In this document: in pieces, positions 1 through 10,757 of the stretch
Numbering within the stretch: position 1 is the stretch's first letter
Layout: every line of letters starts with the position of its first letter
Source of the DNA: Hemicentrotus pulcherrimus
Taxonomy: Eukaryota; Echinodermata; Echinoidea; Camarodonta; Strongylocentrotidae
Assembly (NCBI GenBank): GCA_003118195.1
Contig: BEXV01000953.1
Span: 7,356 to 71,355, forward strand
Direction of reading: 5' to 3'
Length of the DNA stretch: 64,000 nt
Translations under genes and position numbers: made by a program
The notes under the pieces: model-generated
What the model was told of the DNA's origin: nothing
Seen by the model: only the letters and a program-made list of their open reading frames with translations
Database searches by the model: none

Positions 1-100
1 CTCCACAACACCGAAGTCTTGAACGATCTAATTTACTATTATTATTTTATCTTTTTATCTCTACAAATAGCTTACCATAGACAAAACACGGAGTAAACAG

Positions 101-109
101 AAGATGGCG
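101..109 (+). promoter_or_regulatory. YY1-like motif upstream of AP5S1
   Basis: AAGATGGCG matches the core of the YY1-type motif often found just downstream of metazoan transcription starts. It lies about 330 bases before the AP5S1 start codon and could mark its 5' UTR. The match is short and no TATA box is visible, so this is weak evidence of a promoter. Confidence 0.25.
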
Positions 110-434
110 ACGCCCACAACCGCTTGTGACCGTTTCAATCTTAATCTACAAATACCGTTCTAATCACGATTTCCCAGGACCAATCGTAAGCAATTTGTGT
201 TATTTCCGTTATTTTAATTAGTGAGACAATGATCAGTGACATGAAATAGCTACGCTTCGCGTTTCATTTTTGAATGGGTAACACGGAACTGCGTCATCTT
301 ATCTATTTAGTCCCGTGCCATTTAGAACGGCGTAGTGTTTTCATGCACGAAACCAATACTTGGCCTTCGCTGCTAGCTGTTTAGCGTACGACTGCGAGGT
401 GTGACTTTTTGTAGAGAGGAATAAGGGAACAAAC

Positions 435-1031
435 ATGGTGTATGCTTTCATCATCCACACGCTACCTCCAGATACATGTCGGGTGTTGTTTTCTTGCACA
501 TTCGGACTGGAAGATGCCGGGGTAGACGACCATCGAATCGAGAACGAGGGCGATGTCACAGAAATGAGAACACTTCGGAAAGAACAGATGGCACTAGTGG
601 CGCGTCAAGTTCAATCAGAATTCTCCTTTCAGAAAGCAGTATCGGAGCGAGTAACCTATAGTGATGGCTTAAGCAGTGGTCAGGAGGACTGGGTGCGAGA
701 TGCAGAGCTGGGGATGTTCCGACTAGCAGCCGGCGATCCCTTCAAGACGGAGAAAATTGCTGTCTGGTTAGGAGCGGGAAAGACAGGATTTATCCTCGTT
801 TGTGAGACACATGAAAATCGGCTGCAAGTGGAGAATCAATTGCGTTTGTTGGTGAAGAATATGCAGGAGCATGTGAAGGCAGTACGTCAACCGATTGAAG
901 TGCTTGAGAAGGGGGACCGTGTTATGGCAGTTCTTCACCATTTCTTGCCATCAGGACGCATTATATTCATGAATCATGCTTTAATCAAACAAACTGAGAA
1001 GGAACTTGATATTGCATTACGGATGAAATAA
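435..1031 (+). CDS. AP5S1: AP-5 complex subunit sigma-1
   Basis: A 198-residue protein in one exon. It is the small sigma subunit of AP-5, the adaptor complex that works with SPG11 and SPG15 on late endosomes and lysosomes in retrieval to the Golgi. It was recognised by resemblance to human AP5S1 along its length: start MVYAFIIHTL (human MVHAFLIHTL), CRVLFSC followed by a FG motif, LRKEQ near residue 50, FRLAAGDPF near 95, VWLG near 110, then a leucine-rich stretch, and FLPSGRIIFMN near 180 (human FLPHGQLLFLN). Length matches the human protein (about 200). The ATG at 435 is chosen because it aligns with the family N-terminus; context AAACATGG is good. No intron interrupts the frame. The gene converges tail-to-tail on the minus-strand bHLH-PAS gene. 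The frame is intact, so it is probably functional. Confidence 0.93.
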   Translation: MVYAFIIHTLPPDTCRVLFSCTFGLEDAGVDDHRIENEGDVTEMRTLRKEQMALVARQVQSEFSFQKAVSERVTYSDGLSSGQEDWVRDAELGMFRLAAGDPFKTEKIAVWLGAGKTGFILVCETHENRLQVENQLRLLVKNMQEHVKAVRQPIEVLEKGDRVMAVLHHFLPSGRIIFMNHALIKQTEKELDIALRMK

Positions 1032-1489
1032 AGAATCTGGTATCACTTCTGTCATGTTTTTTTCTTAAAAAATGAACATATATTTGAAAAAGTGCATCAT
1101 GTTTCAAACTGTTAGTTCATCTCACCCCCCTCTTTTTTATGATAAAATTTTATGTATAACTTGAGTATTATTTTTTTACTTTGATACAAAGTATCTCAGT
1201 ATTCCCCATTTTTTGTCTTTTTATAGAGCAAATTGCATTTACTGTTTATTTTTTAATAATTTAAAGTAAAACTTAAGCGTTTGCAATTCATACATTGTAA
1301 ATGCTTGGATGTTTTATGAGCAGGCATCCTTAGTTCATTGTCAATGTTTTGCTCATTTGGTTTACAAATAATGCAGTATTGTAATATTAAAATATCCAGT
1401 CAGTCATCATCAATTGTCTGATAACTGACGGTATAAAGTCCAAAAGAAATGTCTTTTTTATATTCATGAATTTCTAAAATATATACATA

Positions 1490-1527
<38 letters not shown>

Positions 1528-2399
1528 AAGATGTATAGCTTAGCTATATAATTTATCAACCATATTAGCCTGTATAACAGTGGAGCTGTAAGAGTACAAC
1601 ACTTGTAGCGTAAACAATTCTCTTAACCACATGGTTTGATCACACTGTTCTTTTATGTTTATACATATGGAATTGATTATGCAATGACCTGGTAGAGATT
1701 AAAAAAACATTAAAAACATTTGTATGTTTGTTGTACCACTTTAGGTTTTACAGTATGTGCAAAATCTTAAGCATGTGCAGGTACATGTACATGTAGACGT
1801 GGCAGTCTGATATTGAAAAAAGTACAATGTTTAGTTGGAAAGGAATAGGCCTAATTGTATTCTCATAGAAGATGATTATGTGATATTATTTCGATTTGCT
1901 TTCACCTTAACCACATGCATTTGCCATCGATAGATACAATGAGGTAAATTTAATTATTGTCATGGTTACATGTTTTTCATCAATATTGAATATATTATAC
2001 TCATGTTTCATGAATAAAGGGTGATATCCTCTCAGAATTTGTCACCACGAAATGTTATCTTGCTTTCCATCGAAAGATGTCTGTATACCGTGTATGTATC
2101 AACAACAGCACCAGGTACGTTGAGTGTGTGTGGTTTATTTTTAACAAGGGAGTGGGCGGCCGGGCCTGTTTAAAGAGTCAAAGTCTGAAATGGGCATTTG
2201 TCTATCAGATTAATCTAGCAAACATCAACCCAAGAGCTGCATATCCCTTTTCCCTCTGTCTCTCCCCCCCCCCCTCCCCCTATATTTGCCTTTCTTTCTC
2301 TTTCTCTCCCTATCTTTCTCTCTCTCTCTCTCTCTCCTGATCTCTACATATTTATCTACTATGATTGTCTCTTTCTATCGCTCTCTCTCTGTCATTTTT
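1032..2399. other. AP5S1 3' flank: AT-rich intergenic sequence with AT and CT microsatellites
   Basis: AT-rich 3' UTR and intergenic DNA. There is an (AT)n tract near 1480-1527 and pyrimidine-rich CT repeats from about 2250. A TAGGCCTA palindrome lies at 1846-1853. A 3' end for the opposing gene may lie here, but no coding exon could be supported. Confidence 0.5.
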
Positions 2400-2500
2400 T
2401 TATCTCTTAACCTCTGTCCATTTATCTTCCATCTCCTCTCTCTCTCTCTCCCTCCCTCTCTCTCTTTCTCTCACTCTGTCTCTCTCTCTATCTCTCACCC
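2250..2500. repeat. CT-rich low-complexity tract
   Basis: Long runs of CT and CCCT, with a poly-C stretch near 2268. The open frames here (poly-Ser/Leu on plus, poly-Arg/Glu on minus) follow from the repeat. A minus-strand open stretch 2400-2591 has a plausible acceptor and could follow the 3391-3560 exon in phase, but much of it reads through the repeat, so it is not called as coding. Confidence 0.85.
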
Positions 2501-3091
2501 CCTCAATTTCCAATGACGGTGTTAAAAAGGCCACTACCCTTGACGTCTTGTGTACATTGTGAGAGATTTTCTCGAGTGTTTTCGACGCGAACTGAATGAG
2601 AATTGGTAAAAACATCCGACTCGTCTTAAACAAACTGTTAGATATGACGGCTAGCTCAAGAAGGTTTGAGAGTTTGACCAGACCTGAGTTACACTATTGA
2701 CCCATATTAGGTATCTGAGATGTAAATATAAGGACGAATAAGGAGGAAAATCTGGTAGAAAGGGGTGAGAAGTCAAGGAGAGAAACGTGATAGCAAAGAG
2801 ACAGAAAGGAAGATAAAGAGAGGAACTGAGAAAACTTGAGAAATTAAGAATAACAGAAAAAGATGTGTCGGGGTCTTTGAAAAAAGTTATTAACGAGAAA
2901 AGAATGACGGTAGAGATATGAACTGTGATGTCAAACGTTAAGTTTGAGAAATTAGAAATATGAGTTGAGATCAACTTGTTGTTTCTAATATGATTGTAGA
3001 AGAGGAATCGTCGGAGATTTTCTTTTTTAAGATAATGACAAGACGCTGACAGAAGATGTTAGGAATAATCAGAAAATAAAAGTAGACTTCA

Positions 3092-3093
<2 letters not shown>

Positions 3094-3127
<34 letters not shown>
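3094..3127. repeat. (AT)n microsatellite
   Basis: An almost perfect AT dinucleotide run of more than 30 bases. Confidence 0.9.
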
Positions 3128-3130
<3 letters not shown>

Positions 3131-3390
3131 CATTAGGTAACCCCATTTCCAAAACAAATTATTCATTTAAAAAAGTTGTTTCTTGTAAAAATGTTATAGA
3201 GAGAAGGAATTGGCCGGGATTTGCGTTTATAGGAGAATGACAAGACGCTGAGAAAAAGAAGTTCGGAATAATCAGATAGTACAGTAATAGTATAAACCTC
3301 ACTTTACAATTTTATTTTAATCAAAAGGCTATCCCCCCACCCCCTCCTTCCATTATAATGCTGAAATAACTATTCTGGGCACACCCTTAC

Positions 3391-3560
3391 CTCAAGAGAT
3401 AATTGCGTCTCTAGCTGACCTTCCAGTCGACTGGTGGGTAGCGGAGAGCCATCGGCAGAGATGGGCTGTTCTCCGGGAAACTCTTCCTTGATAATGCTGC
3501 CATCGGGTAGTTCAATTGTAGCCGCATCGGACGATGGTTGGAGTGACTCAAGACCCGCGG
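3391..3560 (-). CDS. Candidate internal exon, same strand as the bHLH-PAS gene
   Basis: A 170-base segment with an acceptor (TTTCAAATAG) and a strong donor (GAG|GTAAGG). Only one frame is open: two bases completing a codon, then 56 codons, ending in phase 0. The peptide is rich in Ser, Pro and acidic residues with little hydrophobic content (for example ELPDGSIIKEEFPGEQP), as expected for a disordered activation or linker region. It lies on the minus strand between the PAS-A exons and AP5S1, so it may belong to the C-terminal part of the AHR-like gene. The exon preceding it must end in phase 1, and 8357 and 6761 both end in phase 0, so at least one linking exon is unseen. No family was recognised. 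It could also belong to another gene. Confidence 0.45.
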
Positions 3561-4214
3561 CTATTTGAAATGAAAAGAAATAAAGAGAGGGGGCAGGGGT
3601 TCAGGTATTTGATATTTACTTTTTGATGGAATGATATGTGATGTTTGTTTAACGAACATCCCTGGTAAATAGAATGAACGCATAATATAGTAATTTGTAT
3701 TTGTTTTGTTTTTTGTTTGCCCCCATCAGGCGTTAATTGAAAGGGAGGAAAGAAAATAATAACAAAAATGTCATTCAAATTTAGCTATTTGCTCATGATT
3801 GATGAATGATTGAATTTTGATTTACCTCCGTTCTGGGCGAGTAATTACATCTTGTAACTATTTTTTTTCTCGACACATTTAATTTCTGAAGATGGAAACA
3901 AAAATAATGGATTGTGCGCCATAAATACAAGTCTACCGAAATGTGCAAAATGCTTTATTTAATCAGAAATTAAGTTTTTACAATATTCACAGCACAAGAC
4001 AAGTCTCATAATAAAACTGTCTTTTTCTTTATACACCGATTCAACAAATGATACAGTTATAGTCACAATAGAATATGAAATGATTTGTGATAACAACATA
4101 ATAGGAGAGGAACCTGTTAATGCACTTTTTCTCGCGCCGATAATAGAACGTGTACTTTTGAAGCCCATTTTCTTTCAATTATTAAAGATGAAAAGGAAAA
4201 AACGAGTGATATTA

Positions 4215-4400
4215 AATATGGCGGGAGTTGCGTTTAGATGGTGAGAAGCTATCCATCCCCGAAGCTATCGGGTTCTTAACTAAACCCTCCTCCTTGCGGC
4301 GGCGACTCAAGGAGCTCTATATTATCAACCATCGCTACTCCGGCATCGCCCCAAATCATATTTGGCTTGCGTCAAAAATCAGGGGCATAGGAAGGTTGTT
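4215..4400. other. GC-richer, CpG-containing island of unknown function
   Basis: A locally GC-richer stretch in AT-rich DNA that includes GCGGCGGCGACTC. A 79-codon frame runs from 4228 on the plus strand, but it has no recognisable domain and no convincing splice sites. It is more likely a conserved non-coding or regulatory element than a gene; the sequence does not decide. Confidence 0.25.
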
Positions 4401-6760
4401 CGGGCTTAGGGGGTTTGATATTATGATGATGGAGATACATGCGATAAGGTCATCCCTCAACTTTTAGCTTCATTATTTCTAGACCTTAAGTAAGGATAAG
4501 GAGTAGTTTTTATATTTCGAGTGAACATAAATTATTACAGACGTTACTAAGTCCATGTAGAGTGTAGCAAGTGCATATACATATTTGTCAGCAACACAGT
4601 ATTATAAATAAATTACTAAACATACAACATGCGCAATGTCGTCGGTTCGTTTGCTTCTTTGTTTTTGTTGTTGGTGGAATTGGGTACCCATTTAATGCAT
4701 CCCATCATTTGCATAATTATAAAGACGTGGTATTCTTATTTCTCTTTAAGGACGACGTTAAGAGTTATTCGATGAGTTTTATTTGATTAATTTTCATTTA
4801 ATTTCATCTATTTATTTTTATTTTTAAAAAAATGATATCATAATAATGAATACTTTGCACAATGTACACAAAAATATCATTACACTAAACTCGCAAATAA
4901 AACCTGATCTACATCTATTTTATGTGGAAATTGAGTGTCTTACAAGGAGGAGCTAAACCCTGCCGACACCCATCGCTGCGCCTTGCTTTTTGATTAATCA
5001 ACACTCTAAAATGGGAAATAAGAAATGATACCTACAGAGAAAAATACCGGAAACTTAGCCCAGGGAAATGGCCCATTTTGCTCGCCATTGTTGTTATCCC
5101 GACCAAGAAGAAATCCCCTTTCAGAATAGAGTATTAATATAGCAAGCCCGTGATTGGTTTCTCATACAGCCGATGGTGTAGAGTAAGGCGCCATTTTGGA
5201 ATGAGGTAAAAGTGAATGATCGCACCTCTATTCGATCAAAAGAACACATATTATATTGTTTGCAAATTAACTCGAGTATCAATCCTACAGCAAAATGAAT
5301 CTCACTACATTTCCGTTCAATAGAGGTAAGTATCTGTTTAAAAACAAATATTATATTTGTTGACCTTCCCATCACCCACTATATATTTTTTTGAAAAAAA
5401 AGAGCCATTTTAGTAAAGGGTTTAACCGATCTAACCTATATAGTTACCAAAATTGTCAAAGCGTGCATGCATGAATTATTTAAATATATAAATTTCTTTT
5501 TTGTTAATCCTGTTTTTCTTATTCTATTTTTTCCAATTGTATGTAACATGGACTAACCTTTTTTGTAAAATATTTTTTTATTTGTAAATGATATGTAATT
5601 GTAATAGATTTTTTTTTAAGCTGTCTTCTTTTGTCTCTGAAAACAGCGTTGCGGCTGAAGGCAGGTTTTTAAATACCGTATTGAAATAAAATAAGCAAAC
5701 AATCGAAAGAATATTTAGCATTAATCGAAAAAAGTTATGAAAAAAGAATAGAATTAAACGTGTCGAGCTTTTTTTTAAATTCTAAAAGTACACATTGTAA
5801 TGATTTTAAGCACTCAATTGTTTTGTGATTAGGTATACAACAACTTTACAGTCTGTTTGCAAGATATTTGCAGTAAGAAAAGCAACATAATATAATTTCT
5901 ATACATTTCCAAAAGCTTTAACTTGAGGTAAAATAATTTGATGTGAATATATTTGTCCTTTCCAGAAAATGAGAAACAATAACACCGCGAGTTGAGCTGG
6001 TGAACACAAACATGAAATTAATGCTCAGGAATGGAGGCGATAATTATATCTGACCTTCTTTTTTAGCACATAATTGGTGCAGTTTTGTGGCCTGATTTTT
6101 TCAATTAATGTGATTATTGTCACTTTTTAATCCCGAGTGCATATTTATCGACATCAATTCTATCGAGGTAATCGCAAATCATTATGAAAATGAAAAGGCA
6201 TTGGAGTCAGACACCTAATAAGTAAAAAAAAAGGGGGGCGTGGGATGTCCGTTCACCACTTCTCAATTACGATATTGCAAAGTAAGACGCAATAAGAGGA
6301 AAACAATTATTATCGTCCATTCTTACATGTAATGTTAGAATGAGCTATTATATTCTCTCGGGTATGTGTACATTCAGTTTTAAGGAACAAACATTGAGTG
6401 CATGTAGGTGTTGCGATATTATATTCTCTCGGGCATGTGTACATTATATTCATTGCAGTACAGTACAACACTCAGTTTATCAATCTTGTGAACACGTAGA
6501 TGAAGTAGAAAGCAGATTGCTGACCTCACAAAGACTTGGATATTAAATACTAGTCTTGAATACTTGGTCGCCATGTCCACGTTAGGCACTGTATATCTTT
6601 ACATTAAAAAACGATGCCCACCCCTCCCTAATTCTATGAAACCAGTAATCGCACCAGGTTTACAAGGGTGTATGACGACAGAGCTGCATATAATTGCTTA
6701 ATATAGCATCAAACCAAAACAAATCTCGTAAAAACAAAGGAAAGGAAGAGTAATATTTAC

Positions 6761-6817
6761 ATTTGACTGACGTGGTCGACAAGGTTGCTGTATCATATCC
6801 GCATCCATCAACTCGTG
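6761..6817 (-). CDS. Possible small phase 0/0 exon of the AHR-like gene
   Basis: A 57-base segment between a good acceptor (CTCCTTAATTACAG) and a donor (GTAAAT). It reads as 19 codons (HELMDADMIQQPCRPRQSN) with no stop and phase 0 at both ends, which fits the phase 0 end of the exon at 8357-8605. In AHR proteins the corresponding place, between the PAS-A helices and the last PAS-A strands, is a variable loop, so lack of similarity is not decisive. An open stretch this short can arise by chance. Confidence 0.27.
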
Positions 6818-8314
6818 CTGTAATTAAGGAGGGTGATAACCTTTGCAGTTTGTGATTGTAATCTATTTTTAACAATTTAAATTGATACATCATTTAAAAT
6901 GTATATGTTTGTGCAACAGAGTAATTCTGGATACACGCATTTTTTTGTGTATTCTATTATTTAAATTATGTCCCCCTGAAAAACAACACTTGAGTATGGG
7001 GTAGTGGATAAGTAAGAAATTATTTTTATACATTTACCTTTTTGGTTGTAGTGTAAGGACTAGAGGGTGGGAGAGAGGAAAGACAGAAATAAGTAGTGAC
7101 AGGGACAAAAAGAAGACGAAGAACAAGAACCAGAAAAAGAAGAAGGAAAAGATGAAGGAAATAAAAAGGGAAAAAAGAAGAGATAAAAGAAAGAGGGAAA
7201 GCGGGATGATGAAATAACAATAACAAACTTAGATAAAAGATTGAACGAGAAACAGAAGAGAAACAAAAAGACTGTCATCTGGTGAAGTAGAAGAAAGAGA
7301 TGAATCAAATTACCAACAGAGACACACAAAAAACCAATATGGGACGGATGTAGATTGAGAGAGAAGTAGAGTTTAAACATCAATATATAGGGAAAGCAGA
7401 GACGTGTAATTTATAATGAAAGATTCAGTAATTATTTTGTAAGCTTGCATAATTTTGTCAACGTTTTAAACCTCCTGACATTGAATGACAGCTAATATCC
7501 GCCGGAAAAGATGTGTGTATTTACAACAAACTATACAACTAAATCACAATCACATATTAAACAGATAAAGCGCTTCACCTGGCAAAACATAGCTAAGCAT
7601 CAGCTATCATTACTATACCAAGATTTGATGATTACATAATACGCTTGATAAGAGAAATGTACGGATTAAAAATGTCGGATTTGGGGATGTATTTCTGTTT
7701 GAAAATAATAAGATAATAGTGATGACATTAACGGGCACTGTTCAAGACGTGACCCATTTAACTTACAGACTAGGGGCAAACTCCGTGACCAATAAGTTTT
7801 TTTGCTTCCAGTCAGCTAACATGAAGGGCCTTCTAACTCCTTTTATGCTAAAGTTCTAGATCCCATTCTCGAACATTCGATTTATGCTTGGCACAAGTGA
7901 CCCCCAAATATGCAGAGATCTTTTACACATGGAGACGTCCCACTTTTGGCATTTTAAAATAGTCACTGTCAAAGTGAAAAAAAGTGCTTCATGAATATCT
8001 TATGTTTGCCCTGTTGAGAAGAATGCTTCCAACTGTGTATCAGAAAATGTGTTGTCGGTGAATAAATGAATAACGATAGTATCATTTTCTAGGGCACTGA
8101 TGCAGTATTCGTCTAGGTGGGTTTTACCATTTTTGTACAAATGACCTTTATCTGCCCATGCGCAGATTATAATTATCTACTGACTTTCATTATAGCTTGA
8201 AGTATATATATATATATATATGCGCCTGACTATTAAAGACTCCCAAAGAAAAGAAAGTAACATCAAATATGATGGAAGATCATTTTGGGCCTTTATAAAG
8301 TGTAGATCAAAATT

Positions 8315-8336
8315 CTCTCTCTCTCTCTCTCTCTCT
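8315..8336. repeat. (CT)n microsatellite
   Basis: A pure TC dinucleotide run just downstream of the donor at 8356 on the minus strand, inside an intron of the bHLH-PAS gene. Confidence 0.85.
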
Positions 8337-8356
8337 TAGTATGCACATAAACATAC

Positions 8357-8605
8357 CTTAACCGGATGAAAAACATCCACATTTCCAACACACAGAACGC
8401 AAAATCCATCATTTTCGAAGCACCCTTTCATCATTTTGTTCATGTTCCTAGAGTGGCGCACATAGAGCGGCGCCAAATTGAATAACCTTACACTGTTGTT
8501 GACGCCACCAGGCAAGCACACATACCCAGCACAGCTCACATCTTTTCCTTCCGTTCCAATCATACAGGCGTTGCTGTCGAGGACTTGGACAAATCTCCTC
8601 GTCTG
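8357..8605 (-). CDS. AHR-like gene exon 4: start of PAS-A
   Basis: A 249-base exon, 83 codons, phase 0 at both ends, with acceptor TCCTTCTATAG and donor AAG|GTATGT. The join to exon 3 gives FSALL then QTRRFVQVLDSN, placed like the AHR PAS-A entry LLQALNGFVLVVTTD. A later segment, NNSVRLFNLAPLYVRH, falls where AHR has the SVYELIHTEDRAEF helix. Overall identity is low, and the exon is unusually Cys-rich for PAS-A. The domain call therefore rests on position, phase and pattern rather than on strong similarity. Confidence 0.6.
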
Positions 8606-10726
8606 CTATAGAAGGACACAATCACTCATACTTCTCATGTTTGGACCATCAAGTATGGTGGTGGAACAACTCTGAGACACTCCAAAAACTTCCGAGACTA
8701 ATACGTCATAGCACCCTTTTCTATTTGAAAAACCCTCAACAGCCCTTCATATTTTGGTGGTTTGTTTTTGTCTGCATGGTGTTTTCGACTTGAACCCTGT
8801 ATTCACATGTGGTTGTACTTCGAAAGTTAAAAATATTTTTTGTTCATTCTAGACATATTACATTAATTTCTTACAATAAATGATAATTATGGTGAAACAT
8901 TTGCTTTGAGATTGATGATTCAAAATTATTACGATTACAAGTGTACTTGATGGCAAAGGTACGTCACCAAACAATTTTTTTTTAGCAGTGTAGTAATTTC
9001 AATATGGTCAGGATTAAATGTACATGATAATTTCACAGGAGAGAAAAAGAAATGCCAGAAATCAACAGAAAAAAAAAACGAAACAAAAATAGAAAATTAG
9101 AATAGATTAATGCAATTCACTAGAAATTATGAAACAAATGGCTAGCATTGCTGTCACCAAAAACAAACAAAAAGAAAGAAAGGAAATCAGTGCAAACTGG
9201 CGCACCTCCGATTATGGTATACAATTAATTGTAAATTTGAGCAGTCAATGAATCAGCAACAAATATAATCTTCTGAGGACTACATCAGTTGACATGGTTG
9301 TTATCTGACGGGTTTCCGCTGTGACCCCATGACCCCTCTCATACTGTTTGTCTTCCGCCACAAACAAGCTGAAATAATCTTTTTAATCCGGATAAATTGA
9401 GATCTAAACGGTTTACAAATTAACAATTCTGTTTCTCAGATTCAAACTTCAGGTTGTCATTCATCTTGATTGATTGGTCCCTCTTCTCGCCAGACGAAAA
9501 CAGGACAGAAATCATTGCAAAGGAGGATACATTTTATTCTAAGAATGAGTTCTGATCAAAATATGTGCAAACTAATTTATGAGCTCTCTGATTCTTTTTA
9601 TTCCGCTTAAATTGCACTCATATTTCGAGTGTGACTAGAAATAGTAAATTTTGACAAAGTTCTGATTTGTGAAGTCTCATATCTGACCAACGTTTTCACT
9701 ATTTATGGCATAACCAATTTACATCAGTCCTCTTCTTCCTTCTTGTCGATTTAGTTTTCTATCGCTTAATGAAATTTTTTCTAGTCTCAATAGATGTATA
9801 GATTTCCCCCCATTTGATTCCTCAAAATATTGATTTAAAACAAAAATATAATTGAATAAAATAAATGTTTTAAGAATTGGCATGTATTCTCTATTAAAAT
9901 TGCTATAATATTTTTGTACAAAGTATCACTTCCGTCTTCCTTTTATCAATAATTTTCTAGTTTTTCTGATTCAACTAGTATGTCTATAAGCTCATTGGTA
10001 TAAGCCGTACGCGTGGTTCTGATTTTCCGCAGGCGTATTTTTAAGGCACTTGAAAAAAAAACCGAGAAATTCACACAAACGAGAACCATGACTTACTTTT
10101 GAACTTTATCCCATATTTTGTGTCATTGTTAGGCCTATCCTATAAGCACATGTCTTGTAAACGTCGAAACTTTAATGGCATTATAGTCAATTTATGTTTC
10201 ATCATACCTGAAGTAATTGATGTTTCTCAAAACTGAGAACAAGATTCGTGTTTTCAATTTAGATCTTTAATGAGCTTCTTATCGACATAAGTCCAAGATT
10301 AACAATGTTCTAACATTTTCTTTTTTGATTTTCTCTTGTTTGATGACATTGACATTCATGGACAAAGGTGAATCTTAATTACTCCAGAAATCATTGACAT
10401 GGTATCATGTGCTGAGATTCCCATGTTGAAAAAATATCGACGATGATTCACATGTGATACCATTCTCAACATTCCAATTCCAAGGGTGAGGAAAAGTACT
10501 ATACAACATTTAATGAACAAGCTTGTCTTAAGGGTCGTACACTATTAATTAATGTTGGTGCACTTCAAACCTAATGTTCTCGCTTTCAAAAGGAATTGAT
10601 ATACTCCATGATACTCGCTTCCCACCCGCTTTGGCGAACTCCCAACAATGCAAAGAATCACTCATTACTTGAAGTCTAATTTAACAAAAAAAAGGTAAGA
10701 TGCATTTTGAAAAGGTAACGCTCAAT

Positions 10727-10757
<31 letters not shown>

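Noticed and set aside
5312..5347. 35-bp plus-strand microexon (CCTACAG to AG|GTAAGT)
   Set aside because: Good splice signals, but too short, no partner exons on that strand nearby, and inside the minus-strand gene.
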